Assembly (NCBI RefSeq): GCF_008831285.2
Contig: NC_045143.1
Span: 13,665,151 to 13,729,150, forward strand
Length of the DNA stretch: 64,000 nucleotides
DNA from: Nymphaea colorata
Taxonomy: Eukaryota; Streptophyta; Magnoliopsida; Nymphaeales; Nymphaeaceae
Reading direction: 5' to 3'
The stretch's first letter is position 1. Each line of letters starts with the position of its first letter. Made by a program: the position numbers and the translations under genes. Of the stretch, positions 32,341-47,125 are shown in pieces. The notes under the pieces were generated by a model. The model saw only the letters and a program-made list of their open reading frames with translations, was not told the origin of the DNA and did not search any database.

Positions 32341-34689
32341 TATAATAATCTATGGATGCAACTATAATTATATTTCTTCTTCATCTATTCTTAACTGACT
32401 CATGAAAAATTTTGTCTTTGCATCACCTTCCTTCAAACATTTGATTCTAGACCTTTGACACCAAATTATTTCTCCACACTTAGCAACTTTGCAAACTTTA
32501 CCTTGAGATTCTTTTTCTATTGGATCATACCCGATTACTTCTTTCTATCTTCACTAGGATATGCATAAGTTGTTCCTGCGATATTGTCGGATTTGGTTCT
32601 CAAATGCCCATGCATGCCGCTGAACCCATTGTTTCAGATTATCTTTGATTGATTATAGTTCCTTCAAACATCTAAGGAGAGGGCAACCAATTACACACCC
32701 TCTCCATAGCTACCAATAATATTCTTGCATTCTTTGTCTTTTATCCAAAAGTTATAGAATTGAAACCATGATTTATCATGGGACCACTACTGCCCCATAT
32801 TGGCTACGAAGAATATGGGCCTGTGGTGTAAATAAGACCAATGTAGGATCACAAATTCATTAATTAAACAAATTTTTATTTTATATACATATATATATAT
32901 ATATATATTACATGCATGCTAAATCTAAAGTACATGTTGAAGGTACTCTAAAGTGTTTTGGAACCACCTTGATGACTCCACTGTTCGATGCCACTTACTC
33001 ACTAACTTGTGCACACACATAAAGTTGTGCTGCTTTTGAAATTCCATTATTCCTTTGCATTTTCATGGTTGATACTCTCTCTTGATCATCTAGTGCCAAT
33101 TTTTTTGGCATTATTTTGAGTGAAAAAAAGGATGTTTGATTTCTAACTAAAAATTGTAATGACACACAATACTTTTGGAGAATGACATTGAAGAATAGCA
33201 GGATTTGGTCCAAAGGTCATTCAAGCATGCACAAGCTTTAGCTTGTACTTGTGAAAAAGAAATGTGAAGTAGATCTGAAATTCTTATTGCCAATATAGAT
33301 GAATCTAACTTGTGAAAAAGAGATGTGAAGTAGATCTGAAATTCTTATTGCCAATATAGATGAATCTAGTGCAAACCTAAAGAAACTCGACATAGCATTA
33401 ATTGATATGACCAACAAAAATATGATTGCCTTAAAAATAGAAGAAAAATATGTAAAAGATCAGGAAGCTCTCCATAGAACTTCCAAACATCATAGTCATG
33501 TTGTAGTCTGTTGTGGAGGAAAACATGAACCTTTTACAGAAGATTAGTTTGGAAAATCCTTCCTATGGAAACTGAAAACCACATTCTTGATTACTACATT
33601 TTGGATAAAAAACTTGAGGCATGTTTTCCCAAATTGCAAGCAATGAGTCTAGCCAACAGATGGGAGTTATAGATTATTAAAAATGCTTGCAGAATGAGCT
33701 ACATTTTATTAGAGAATCCAAGGGTGAACTTGAGGTTGCACTTCTTATGCTACTCCTGAATTGAATGAAAAGGACAAACAACTGATAGGACAAACAACCG
33801 ATATATTTAGTTAAGAACAAAAAAGAAAATTCAAAAAGAGAACCTTGCATGATGTAGCAAATAAGATGTAACATGTTTTCCCCTTGTCTTATTTTCTTAA
33901 GTATATATAGTGATGGTCTTTTCCACCAAGCTAGTGTTCCAACAAATAAGTGGCAGCTCAATTTATGGATATCTATGGCATTGGAGGATCATTGGCCCCT
34001 TAAGAGTTTGGCTACTTGATTGATCCACTTTCTAAAGCAAGATATAAACTATGCCACATGAATAAAAGTATGGAAATATCACTTACTAGCAATATCAATT
34101 ATGAACAATGTAGCAAATAAGATATATCAGTTTCTGGAATGCTACTTTATTTTAAACTTCAGAATATGTTCAAAAATTAGTGACTGCTTTTGCCTTTTTT
34201 TCCCTTGTATGTGAGAGTTCGAAAGGGAGTACGCTCTTCTAGCACATTGCTGTTATAGAGATTTATTAGTAAACTTTCAATAATGCAAATACTGGAAGTA
34301 AGTAATAGCTCATACTTTGATGGAGGGAAGCTTATATTAATCACCATATCTCTCATAAATCGACAAAAAACAGAGATGCTAAATTGACACTTCTATCAAA
34401 AAATTTTTACAAGGAAAGTTTGCATTAATCTTGAAGCGATTTTTACATTAAAAAGAATCCCTTTTTGCTTTCTTTAAGAACACATGAACAGTTGGTTCCC
34501 TACATTACGATTTTGTCCTATGTTTGGTGTGCATAGCTTGAGATTGGAACAATGTGTTCACCTCTTATGCATGCCATTATCTTTCATGTAAAAAGAAATT
34601 AATGTGAGCTTGGTTTTTGTGATGGTATGTCACTGCTCTGTGGAGTCCACCAAGCTTGGTTGTCAATGGGTCACAATGCAATCTAACGT
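32341..34689. other. AT-rich stretch, no gene supported; (TA)n at about 32882-32908
   Basis: Short frames without motifs. It contains a 61-bp tandem duplication (listed separately). Part of 32341-32700 may be further LINE sequence. Confidence 0.45.
33247..33368. repeat. 61-bp tandem duplication
   Basis: The unit at 33247-33307 is repeated at 33308-33368 with one difference seen (AAAGAAATG versus AAAGAGATG). It is a non-coding local duplication. Confidence 0.9.
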
Positions 34690-34697
34690 TAAAAATT

Positions 34698-35043
34698 CAT
34701 TGTCACAAAAAACGCCGTTTTTTTTTTTAAAAAATGCGTATTTAACGCCAAAAACAGTTCTGTCGTATAATACATGTACTATTCCTTTTTTTTTTAAAAA
34801 ATGTCAAAAAACAAAAAACGCGTATAATACCCGTATTATACGTTATTTCCTCATTTTTTGCCGTTATTTTCCCTTTTTTATGAATTATTATTTTTTATAA
34901 TTTTTAAGATGTATTAAATGTTTAATTTTTAAAAAAAATTTGCCGAACTTTTCCCGTTTTGTTTCCGATATATAAAACTTTGCCGTATTATACCCATTTT
35001 TTTCCTCGCCGTTTAATACCTGTCCCTGTTTTTTGTGACAATG
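34698..35043. mobile_element. Short hAT-like element, family CAYTGTCACAAAAAACG, copy B (346 bp)
   Basis: Ends are CATTGTCACAAAAAACG and, on the opposite strand, CATTGTCACAAAAAACAGG. GTTAAAAA(TT) lies on the left and GTTAAAAT on the right, an imperfect target duplication with a one- or two-base slip. The interior shares TATACCCATTTTTTT and CGTATTATACG pieces with copy A, so the two are clearly related along their length. Confidence 0.83.
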
Positions 35044-36705
35044 GTTAAAATAGTATTACGGTTTGCACATTGACATCCCATGATAATCTTCTCAAAATAA
35101 GCTCATATGAAGTAACACCAATATTGCGGCCAGTACCCCAAAGGCAAAGGAATGGGAGGGCCTTTGAGACTTTTTTTTTGGATGATAGGCTTGTTAACCT
35201 CCTGCTCATCTATAAGTTACACCAAAATTAGTGTGCCTTTCATTTTTGTTTTACTTTGAACATCCATATTAGAATATGAACGTTAAATTTGGATCTAAAA
35301 TTTTCAGGGGCACTGATCCTAACCATCCAAACATTTGTTTCCTTTATCTGTTGGACCAAGACAACTGAATCACTGATATCCTTGATTACCTCATAAATCC
35401 ATGATCCATTTGCTTCTTTATGGGAAGCCATCCCCTTGGGTTCTTTCAGGATCTCCTTTCTCAAATTTTCACTAGCAGAATGATATTAGACCATGCTGCA
35501 TGCACCACAAACCAAGTGCATTAGAGATCATAGATGCACCAAAGGAATTTTGAGACATTTTTGCCGTTTAAAAAAACTAGACATTTTAGGCAATTTACTT
35601 TTTTCACTTCATATCTTGTTGCCCTTATAGGGGGCCTTGACCTTTTGCATAGTAGCCATGTATTATGGGTGATAGTACATATAACCAGCTTCGGAATGAT
35701 ATAAGACTAAGCCTACAGGCATGGTCCTGGCCCTTGATTTTGGTCTTTTACAAAATTATAATTAAACCATACCATCCCTTAAACTTGTGTACATGAATCA
35801 TTGCGCCCTTATGATCACCAAACCAGCAGCTTTCATAACTCGTATTAAGAAAATTTTGGTACAGTAGGTAAATTGTTCTATTTTAGAATATATTAGAGTT
35901 CGGATTATTTTAATATTTACAAATATTTTTCAAATATCTTTAGCTAAATTGTTGATGCATTAATTCATTACTATTTGTTTACGTAAAAAAAATGAATCAA
36001 AGCTGATTGTGGTTTTACAGACATTGAAAAAATTTCAAGACAAGTCTGAAATCCCAAATTAAACAAATCTTTCAGTTACATAAATCCAAGTGTAAAAGAT
36101 TTGGATTTCCAATTGAACCCCTTACGCTAAACAAAATAGGAAAAAAAATCCATACATATTATGTTATTCAGGAACAAAGGTTTTTGGCTAACTAGCAGAG
36201 CTTGCCAGCAGGGGGCGGAAGCAGGTGTGGGCAATCACCCACAAGGAGCTAAAAAAAACTTATTTTTACATTGACACGTTAGGATAATTATTCTCATTTA
36301 CACGTTGGTGTCTCTTTGAAATTTAGCATTTATTACTATGCACTTTATTTAGAAATTTCTGGGCTTCGCCCCTGGCAATGTTCGGTAATGTGCATGAATA
36401 TGCAACGGAAGGAGACTCAAAACATTTGCTTAATATGTTTGTCGAGAAAAAAGGAAACTGCTACCATTTGCGGCAGGTAGAAAGCAATTTGTGAAGGTAA
36501 TATAGCAATAAACTTATTTGTTTAATAAATTCTCAGACATACCTGTCACCAAATTAATGTAATCTTTTTGTAGGGTACTTATGGCCCCCACAAATTAAGA
36601 TGCAATCGATTTCTACACTGGCACTGGGCCCGCCCATCATCAGTTTTCTTATTATTTCTTCCACGTTAAGAAAAAGGGAAGGAAAGTTACAGAGTTAACA
36701 TTGCG
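35044..36705. other. Intergenic stretch, no gene supported
   Basis: A 74-codon minus frame at 35240-35464 has no recognisable motif. The segment includes the short element at 36209-36374. Confidence 0.45.
36209..36374. mobile_element. Short element with CAGGGGCGRAGC-type inverted ends
   Basis: The left end is CAGGGGGCGGAAGCAGG. The right end on the opposite strand is CAGGGGCGAAGCCCAG. Ends of the CAGGGGCGGAGC type are common on plant hAT-like miniature elements. No convincing 8-bp duplication was found, so the assignment rests on the ends alone. Confidence 0.5.
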
Positions 36706-37140
36706 TAGGGATGTCAATAGTTGGATTTTGAATAAGATATCCGACCAGCCTACTTAGAAAAAAAAAAGTTAAAGTATACAAAAATTTAACATCGGATTAA
36801 AACATAAAGTGGGTTCAGATTTAAGAAATGCCATCTAATCAGATTTGAATTTGGTTTGAAATAAATATTTAGTTTGATTCAGGTTTGGTTTTGAATAAAT
36901 ATCCTATGTCCAGTTTTCTTACATCTTGGAAGTGGTTATTTAATATATCACGATGTCCCTGGATTTGTTTATGAAGTTTAAAAGTTGGAGTCGGATTTGA
37001 TTCATCTAGTGAATTTAAAAATATGATTTGGGTATAGTATAAACTGTTATTCATATTCAAATATAAGTTTGAATCTGTACATGTGACCTTCAGATAAATC
37101 ATAATTAGTCCGATTTGAATCCAAACCATTGACACAACTA
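36706..37140. mobile_element. Short element, TAGGGATGTCAA family, copy 2 (435 bp)
   Basis: The left end is TAGGGATGTCAATAG. The right end on the opposite strand is TAGTTGTGTCAATGG. The interior has TTGGATTCAAATC-type pieces shared with 58821-59272. The flanks ACATTGCG and ACGGTGAG agree at only 5 of 8 positions, so the duplication is not secure. Confidence 0.65.
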
Positions 37141-38506
37141 ACGGTGAGCAGGAAAAATGTAGTTTTGTTTTGACTCCAGTGGTGTTAACGAGTAGAACTG
37201 CCATTGGATCTAAGCTACATATGGAATAGTTGACTTGGTTTATGCTTGGATTCATGTCGGATTGTTTAAATGGAACTGACAAGTGACCAGTTTTTGTTTC
37301 AAATCCCCATAATGTTAACTCTCTATGATGCAAACGAGAAACCATGCGCCAGTTGAAGTACAACAGAGGTGGTCGCTGCTAGGTAGCACTCCACTCACTT
37401 TAAAAAAGAAAAAAAACTCTGTTTCTAGCATTAAATGGAGATTTTTATACTTCCTAAAATTGTACAGTGATGAATTGAGGTTTATTTTGAATTAAGACTT
37501 GGCAAATCTCATTAAAAGCACAATTATTATCCAGTTTCCTGACTAACATGGAAACCCATGTCCCACTGTTTTTATTTTTTTATTTTTAGAAGAAATCATT
37601 TTTTCAAATTCCACGTTTACCCTTATAAAGGGTGGCCTTTTTCTGTATCAAAAGTATTTTTGTTATTTCTAGCCCCTAAGACAATATCAGATTAGGCGCC
37701 TAACATATAGCTGTTCTAGCAGGACAGAGGGAGGAATCTAAAACTTAAACCTTTTTTTCTACTCCCCAATATCAATATGAGATACTTTGGCAAAGGAACT
37801 ACGTTCTCGTTTATAGTCAAATTGAAATTTTCGCCAGAAACGGCAACATTATTAATGTACGAAAAAGAAAGGGCAAAGTGTTATTCTACTGAGAGAAGAG
37901 GCTATTTGTTCATTCAAACAGTCGACAAGAAAACCGAAAAAAGAGTCCAGTTCCTCTCGTAAATCGGGAAAATGGAATTATCTTAGATGCCTTCTGGTTC
38001 TTCGGGGATTGACCTCTGAGAGAATCTTGGAGAATTCGTACTTCTGAAATTTCAGTTGGAATCTGTCCTCTCGGTGGAAATTTTCCTCCAAATCTTTTGC
38101 CATATTTTTTACTTTTGCCGTTTGACAGCTGTGGAAAATCAAGTAAAAGACTGCAAACTTTTTAAGATCATGCTCGTGTGAAAAAGGAGAGTTACCATTG
38201 CCCAAGCCGAAGTGTAACGCCATGACATCCGTGAATCTTCTTTGTTCTCATCCGCTCCCTCCTAATCCGAGATCTTCCCATTTTAGTTCTGATTCACTAT
38301 CACTGCTTTATCGCCCAGTCACGGCCTCACGGGCATCCACCCCCACCTCCTGCATATTTATTGCGGAGAATTCCTCTCTGTTCAACTTCACTGTAGTTGC
38401 TTCACCATTTTCATGAGAATTTTCAAGTTTGTAACTGAAGATACCCCACAATTCTCTTTTTCCCCTCAAATATAGAACACCCATTTTTGAGTTTTGAAGT
38501 TTGGTA
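37141..38506. other. Upstream region and 5' leader of the GH127 gene
   Basis: No separate gene is supported. The 300 bases before the start codon become pyrimidine-rich and more GC-balanced, as expected for a promoter and 5' leader. No TATA box or other element was convincing enough to call. Confidence 0.4.
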
Positions 38507-41500
38507 ATGGAACTCCGATCCGGCTTCATCCTCTTGCTGCTCTCTGTTGCCGTTTTCGGATTTTCAGTCCTTGTTTCCGGCAAGGAATGTACGAACATTC
38601 CGACGCAGCTCTCGTCTCACACCTTGAGGTACGATCTCCTCTCCTCTTCGAACGCCTCATGGAGAGAAGAAATGTTCTCGTACTACCATCTGATTCCGAC
38701 CGACGATTCCGCTTGGTCGACTCTACGCCCCCGAAGGATTATGAGAGAAAATGACGAGGAATTCAGCTGGGCCACGCTGTATAGGAACATGAAGTATTCA
38801 GGAAGACCTGGAACGGCCGGAGAGACTGGATTTCTCAAGGAGGTCTCTCTGCATAAGGTTCGGTTGGACCCTGAGACTCTTCACTGGAGAGCTCAGCAGA
38901 CAAATCTGGAGTACTTGCTTATGCTTGACGTGGATAGTTTAGTTTGGAGTTTCAGGAAGACTGCAGGTTTGCCCACCCCTGGTTCGCCTTACGCCGGGTG
39001 GGAGGCGCCGAATTGCGAACTGAGAGGCCATTTTGTGGGTCAGTTAGAGCAAATTATTTCTAAGTTGAATGTGATGTTTGGTTTTGATCTTGCTAGTGTT
39101 TCGTCGTTTCTCTTGCTGAAATGATATTGAAGAAGGTCTTCAACATGCATCAGTTTCTGGTGCTTGGATGTCTAATTCGAATGCTTAATTTTCTTGCTCT
39201 GTCCAAGGATACGTGTCAAATGCTTTCATCTCCTTATTCCCCGATTCTTTTTGAAAGTTCTAGTAATGCTCTTTCTTTAGAAGTTTATATATTTTCTTTG
39301 CGTCCCTAACTTCTGTGGACAGAAAAGCTAAGGACCCATTTGTAGGTTTTCGCCAGAGAAGATGAATCAATCGTGTTACACCATATTCGAACCAAAATAG
39401 GCTATCGTAAGATGGACCTTTTGCCGCGACTTTTAAATAAAAGCGCCAGGTGAAGCAAATATAGTTGGTCACCGGAGGACTTTTGATCATTTTCGTGTGA
39501 CTCAGAGAAAATATTTCTGCTGTTAATTAATAACATATGTAACCAGCGTATGTTCACCAGTGGATGTTTGATCCGTTTGTAACATGCAGGAAATATTTCT
39601 TCTGTTAGCCATGAAAATATATAGCGTAAAGAATAATGTGCTGCTTAGACGTATCTCCATTTAATTTTGAACTAATGGTCGCTCTCTGCAACAACATTGT
39701 CCTGGTGTTCATCCAAGTTTCCAACTATCGGCCCTCTCATGATCTTCTCATAATCCGTTGAAGACAAACTAGAATACCTTATTTCTTTGAAGTTATCAAG
39801 TATAAGTCTGGGAACTGTTAAGCCGGTAGTAGCTTATTTTATATGCAATAAGTTGCAAGTCCTTTAACGCCGTGGATTCTTCCTTGATGCCATAATTTTG
39901 TGGTTTCTTGTAGGACATTACATGAGCGCGTCAGCACATATGTGGGCTGCCACACAAAATGATGCCCTTCATGCTAAAATGTCAGCTGTGGTCTCTACAC
40001 TATCTGAATGTCAGAAAGCGATTGGCACTGGCTATCTCTCAGCTTTTTCATCTGAGCAATTTGATCGTTTTGAAGCAATAAAACCAGTGTGGGCACCTTA
40101 CTATACCATCCACAAGGTATTCTTGGAGTATTAGATTGTCGATGTCATTTAGTGAACTCTGAAAAAAGAATTGTGAGATGATGTCTGAACTGGCGAAAAT
40201 CCATATACTCCAACTCTTCTTTTCTGACAGATCTTGGCAGGATTGTTGGATCAATACACATTGGCTGGAAACGATAAAGCTTACCAGATGGCAATTTGGA
40301 TGGTTGATTACTTTAGCAACCGTGTGCAAAATGTGATAAGGACATACACAATAGAGCGGCATTGGTTATCATTGAATGAAGAAACAGGTGGCATGAATGA
40401 TGTGTTGTACCGATTATACACTCTTACGGTATTATGGCTTATCTTATATGTTCTATCTTATGTGGGCACTCTCGTTATAGACATGTACATGTTAATGATT
40501 GCTTCTGATGAAAAGGCAGCTCACTGCACCTACTGTTTCTATCTCAAAGAAAAGAAAACATTGGAAAGCGGAAATTTTTAGTATGGTAAAGTATGCATTC
40601 TATGCAGTATGACCTATCACAAAGAGGTGCAGGTGTCGCATTTTTCAAAAAAATATGTGATGGTTTGTCGAGCATATGTATATGCTATGATGTGACAATG
40701 GTTAATAAAATTTAATCATTAATAAGCTATGATTCTAGCAATGGTTTGACCAAAACAATGTCCCGTATATCACCCAAGCTGCAGTCAACCCATGCCCAAG
40801 TTGTGTCCACTCAGGTGAGGCACTCTTTTGAAGAACCCTTATCACTTAGACTATGAGAGTCAAATATTTGTTTTGTAAAAATGTAAAGGGGAATCCACAA
40901 CATTTTTTTTTTTTTTTTTTTTACAGTTGCATGTTAGATGAATATGTCCATAAGACTGATACTTTACAATGATGTTGAAAGTTCTACTTGCATAATCAAT
41001 TAAAAGAAGCATTGAACTCTCAAAATTTTGAGCTCTTATGGATAGGACATTGACTCATCCTGAACTTCAAAATGTTTCGGATTTACCTTGAGTTCAAGGA
41101 TAGTTTGAATGTAAGTGCATAAAGCAGTCTTTCTCACAAATAGTTTACTCACATTCCTTCATGGTTGAGAAAAGTGAGAATTTGATTCTCCCTGTTTTGA
41201 GGTATTTGTTATTTTAGAATTTATGCTTTCTGCATTATGACTTCTTTGATTCAAAATCACTTCAGGGAAACAAAAAACATTTGGTGCTGGCACATCTTTT
41301 TGACAAACCCTGCTTCCTTGGATTGCTTGCAGTTCAGGTAATCGAATTATGTACCTTCACTGCAGTATTGGAGCTGGTGGCCGTTTTCCCATTTGATTGG
41401 AGAGCTTCTGTTCATTTTAGCTTTAGTGATTATTTTGACATTGAAGTACAATTGCTATATTTAACACCAGAAAAGGGACGTCTCTAGGGGTTTATCTACA

Positions 41501-44500
41501 GAAGGACAGTCATATGGTTGGATAGAGAAAACTTCTTATGATAGAAAGAGAATGATACTGCCAACTGATTGAGTTGACACTGGACAGTTGCTTGAAGGGA
41601 CACTATTATTCAAATGGAAGGGAAAGAAAGTTCTGCAGAAGGGAATCCTTCATTAACCTGTGAAATCACCTCCTGTTGCAGACATAAGCTGATAGTAGTT
41701 GAACCTAAAGGCACTACCCTAACCATGTCCGACCTGAATTGATTTTGAATGGGCTTGTCTGGTCTGAGATGGCTCGAGTCAGGCAATTCTGCTGAGCGAC
41801 TACTATCATTTTTTCTGTGCACAAACTTATGGAGATAGGAGAAAGATGATTATGGGATTACTTCTATTCAGATTAGTGGGCGTGCCTTCAGTTAGGGGTT
41901 TACCGTTATTTGCAGATCCACAATATGTGCTTCTCCTATGAATCATTTTCAATTCATGATTTCAAAAGTTGGACAACTAGTTATGAATGAATCTAATATT
42001 TTGTGGTCTAGGCTCAACCTGGCATTAGTTGGTTAGAACCCAATAACAGCAGACGTTTAGAGGGCCTTTCTGTAACTGGTTATTTCTGAATTCTAGTACA
42101 GTATTGTCTGTATGCTTTTTGTGGTAACTACAGTAACCCATTTTGTTCATCTAAAACAAAATGTACATGATTGCTTTCATTTCATGCTGATGCTTGTAGG
42201 CTGACAGCCTGTCTGGTTTCCATGCCAATACACACATACCAGTGGTTATTGGTTCCCAAATGCGATATGAAGTCACTGGCGATCCTCTTTATAAGGTAAA
42301 ACATTTTAGTTACATAACATCTCATTGTCGAATTGTAATCTAAATAAAATAATAGTACTATCTGACTCTTTCTTGGACCATCTTTCACTCACATTTTTAA
42401 CCTGGGGACATGAAATATGTGGTTTCCACATTTTTTAATTTTTTTCAACTCTGCAATTGAAAATGTCTCTCTGTGGTTATTATTTTGGATGGGCTGCTAA
42501 AATGCTTGACACTAATTGCGATAACGTTACTATTACCCCTTCTAAATTGTCCCTGTTATGATATAGTCAAATAAATTTTCAGTGTAAAATCATTTTCATC
42601 TTATGAAAAGGTTACCTATGAATTGGGCAATTTTGGTAGATGATGGTTTCTTACAAAATTCTGTCTACTGCTGGTTTTAGATGAACAACCGCAATTCAAG
42701 GTTGCAGCTACGGTCATTATTCTTTCATTAAGAATAGCCTCACCTTTTCATGTGAGTGTTTGTGAATAATGTTATTCTCTTTGCAGCACATAGCTACATT
42801 CTTCATGGATGCAGTTAATTCTTCTCATACATATGCGACAGGAGGAACATCTGTTAGTGAGTTCTGGTAACTAATCATAGCCTGGAATATATATTTATTT
42901 TGCTGATTCTTGTCTTTTACAGCTATTCAGATATGTGACATGTTTTAAGATTCTCCAGTTAAATCTTCAGAACTTGCAAGTATGATTCCACCACCCCCCC
43001 ACCCCATAATCTGTCAATTGAAGTACCTTTATGAACGATTCTCAGGTCTGATCCAAAACGTCTTGCAAGTACACTTCAGACAGAGAACGAGGAATCATGT
43101 ACGACATATAATATGCTGAAGGTGAAAACTGTTCTTTGTTAAATGTAATTAAGAAATATTGGTTCTGTTATGAAAATATTTATTTCATTTACATGCTGGA
43201 GTGCCTTTTGTGAAGGTCTAAATATACTATGGAGATGTCTGTAACTTCAATAACTTAAAGGAGATGCACATTGTATGGGATCTGTTGATGCCATGAGGGG
43301 CTTACACTCTCAACAACATTTCTGTTTGTCTTAAACGGTGATGACAACTGTTAAGCACATTTTCTGAAGAATGACCCTGAGCAGATATTTCCAACCTGAT
43401 CTGTATATTTTAACAAGTGTTTCCATTTGTCAAACCCAACTTTAAATTCTTTTAGAAATGAATGATATGAGAAATAGATATTATTGAAGAAATTAAATGC
43501 TGAAGAACAGATTGTCACTGTTTCTATGAAATGGTTGCCCATGAAAAATTATTTTGTGAACAGCTGCTCCATATTCAAATATGTTTTACAACTTGAGGAA
43601 ATGTTATGCAGTGTCTGATTATAAGATGCATGTTTTTAAATTAATCCATTGATATCTGGACCTCCCAGCTCATTATGGTTTCCCATAGCAAAAAAGTTGT
43701 GGTTGTCTAGGTGGATGTTTATCTTTATATAAAGAACCATTGCAATGCTCATGCAGTTAGATGTCCCAATTTTTGTAAACTTTACATACTAGTGTTTTCA
43801 GTACTCGACTTCCAAATGGGTGCGGCATTGGGACTTAGTAAAGAGATTTTAAATTGTTTACATTTTGATATCTATCATATAGCATATTTCAAACTTCAAA
43901 CTAATCAAGGTTGGTCAAATACTAAGTTCAGTAACTGAAAGCACTTTGAAGCATTCATTTTGTTAAGATGCATGAACTGCTGAAGTACATTACATGTGCT
44001 GCTTCCTGTCTATTTTGAGGGATTACTTAATATGAAAGATTAGTTAATTAAAGTGGGTATCAGTGCATGTATAGAGATCTTTCAGATAAATCTTTAAATT
44101 TATTGGCAATTCACCTTGCAGGTTTCACGCCACCTATTTCGATGGACTAAGGAAATTTCATATGCTGATCACTATGAGCGTGCTTTGACAAATGGTGTCC
44201 TGAGTATTCAGAGGGGAACTGAACCTGGAGTCATGATATATATGCTTCCTCTTGGATCCGGAGTTTCCAAAGCTCATAGCTATCATGGCTGGGGAACACC
44301 ATTTAATGTTTTTTGGTGCTGTTATGGGACAGGTTGTTACTGTCAACTTTGATCCCAACCTCCCTATTTTATTTTGACTTACTCTGCATATTTTCTTGCA
44401 CAAGTTGCATATTTATACCCAGTGCACATACATGATTTCCTTGTCAATGTTTATTAGTTAAGTTTGCTTGCTAAGTTCATTTAAGGATATTTCTTCATTT

Positions 44501-47076
44501 TCGATTATTACTACACCAAAGGGTTGTTTGTTTGCAAGGTAAACCCTATTAGAAATGGGTTTTTGTGAGTAACATGTCCAAAACCAGGATCTGGTTTTAC
44601 TTTTCGATTTGGATAAGACACTCATAATTGGTTGTGAAACCCAAATTTAATGGAAGTTGTGAAAATCTGGAAATACACATTTTTTCCACATTTAGTATGT
44701 GCAATGATAAAGAAGACTCTACTCTTTCTTTCTCTCTCTCTCTCTCACACACACACAGACACACAGAGATAATGGTGCCGACCAGGCGTCATACGTCACA
44801 AGATGCTTGAGGGCCATCCAAACTTAATGATAGGACAGCTTTTCAAAAAAAAAAAAACAAAAAGGAATGTTGTGGGGCAAGGCATGGTTTGCCTCTCCGC
44901 AACTCCTTGCAGCCATCGCCTCCCCTTGCTGGTGCTGGCAATGCCCGATCGGATCAGGAGAGAGGCGACGTCCTCTCCCAACAAAAAAAAGTTTACTGCC
45001 CACCACAAATTTCTTTTTACGGCCTTCCCCTGCCACAGGCGATGCCCTAAGGCAGTAGCAGAGCTACTATGTGACTCATGAAATATTGCATTGTGATTAA
45101 GCTGGACCTGGGTTCAGCTAGGTCCAGCTGCATGTGGTGCCTACACCAGACTTGAGTCAGTGCCCTGCAATCACTCATTCTCCTAAGTGAGAGACCAATT
45201 AGTGCCCCTTAGCGAAAATTTTCTGGCTCCGACACTGCCTAGAGGGGCTCACCAATAGTCCTAGATGCCTGTGATGCCTCGGGCATTGACACTTCCCCCA
45301 GCGGCCTCCCTCCCTTATTATTATTAAAACAGCCGTCCAATCTGTTAAGATCAGAGAGTGTCCCCTGTGTCGTGCATGGAATTAAGCATGTGTTGTATCA
45401 CAAGGCATGTTTCCTATATATATATGTTCAGAATGTGAGGCAAGTCAAAAGTGGGAGGGCTATTCGTGTGATTTCTGTTTTGAAATTTTGGAAAGGTATT
45501 CTTTTGTAAATTCTTACCTTTTCTTGCCAACTTTTTTCTGTGGAATTGTGAATAACCTTTATATGAAATATTGTCCTGCAAACAAATTATTGTGTTCATG
45601 TCTGCTTGAATATGCACATATGGTTATGGATCTTTACTGTTTTGTACTTGTGCAGGTATCGAGTCCTTCTCGAAGTTGGGTGATTCTATATACTTCCTTG
45701 AAGAAGGTGATGCGCCTGGCTTGTATATTATCCAATTCATATCAAGTTCCCTTTCATGGGATGCAGCAAACCTTATGCTGTCTCAGAAAGTTGAACCTGT
45801 TGTTTCATGGGATCCTTTTATGCGAGTATCACTGGACTTCTCTCAAAAGGGGGTATGCATATATTTAAGGTTTCAATTTGTTAGGAGTTCCGGCTGTGTC
45901 ATTTTGCTGTTACAAATATTAGTAACATGCTGGTACCTTGCACCAAGATGCAATTACCATTATGAGAATAGGATAATCAAGTCTATCAAATATTCAAAGT
46001 CAGTTCATTGTTCAAGTAAAGTTAGATGATGAAGTAAAGTTAGATTTCATGTTTGTTTGTGTGTGCATTTGCGCTTGGACTTGATGATAAATGCTACATA
46101 TAAGGCTATTCATGACACCATATTCTATGATTGCATTGGTTGCATGGTCACAAACAACGTTTTGGAGTTTTAAACGGCGAGGTTTTTCTCGAGTATAATA
46201 CAACGAGCTTGAAAAAAATGAGAAAAAAACAGGAAAAATGAGGTAAATTTTTAAAAATAAAAAAAAAATAAAAATGGGGAAAAAATAAAATAAGTGAAAA
46301 ACTAATAACACAAACATCAAAAGATAAGTAGATTTGCAATAAATAAAAAATAGAAAATGAAAAAAAAAACTGTTTGGCATTAAAAAAATAACAAAAAAAT
46401 GACAAAAGTGAAAGAAACGTGAACAAGCGAAAAAATGCATTCCAAACGTTTTTAATGTTTAAAAAAATGCATTTTTTTTAGTTTTAAATGCCAATTTAAT
46501 TTATCATGTTTTTTTAAAAAAAACGCGTTTTCTGTGACTATGATCGGTTGTGCTGCATAAATCTAAAATAAAACACTATGATGATTTAATTTTAAGGCTT
46601 CAACCTAAACGCGAACAACTGAAACATAACTGCTATCTATTTTCTCTGACAAATATATGAAATCAATATGGCATAAAACTTGATTAGATTGTGTTTTTTA
46701 TTTTATCTTCATAAAACATAAAAAATAACCAAAGTTAAGTTAAAGAAAAACAAATTCTTGAAACTTTTACTTTAGTAATAAAAAAATCGAACATCATGCC
46801 CTATTGATGATGATATATACCAAAGTGGAGCTCTTCGCATTTCCAATGAGTTCATATAACCTACATAAAAATGAAAAGACTCAAAATTATAAAAAGAAAA
46901 TTTTCCAATTGTTCGTACTTAAAATTTAAAACTGAAAAAAGAAAATGAGAAATAATACATTATTCTTGTATATAGATCTCATAAATATTTTGTACAGCAA
47001 TCTGACAGGCAAATTAGAAAATCTAACTGGAAAATTGAAGAGTGGCTGCTAGAAGCTTAGAACCATATTCATTTCT

Positions 47077-47125
<49 letters not shown>

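Noticed and set aside
37777-37962. Frame with GKGTTFSFIVKL, resembling the end of an ethylene-receptor-type histidine kinase domain
   Set aside because: Only about 12 residues match from memory, with no neighbouring kinase boxes or splice context; chance cannot be excluded.
38198-38416. Frame upstream of the GH127 start
   Set aside because: Lies in the probable promoter or 5' leader and has no motif; the ATG at 38507 begins a clear signal peptide.
45407-46029. Longer frames 45407-45868 and 45676-46029 overlapping exon 9
   Set aside because: The first is a different frame over the intron-exon boundary; the second is exon 9 read through its donor into intron 9.
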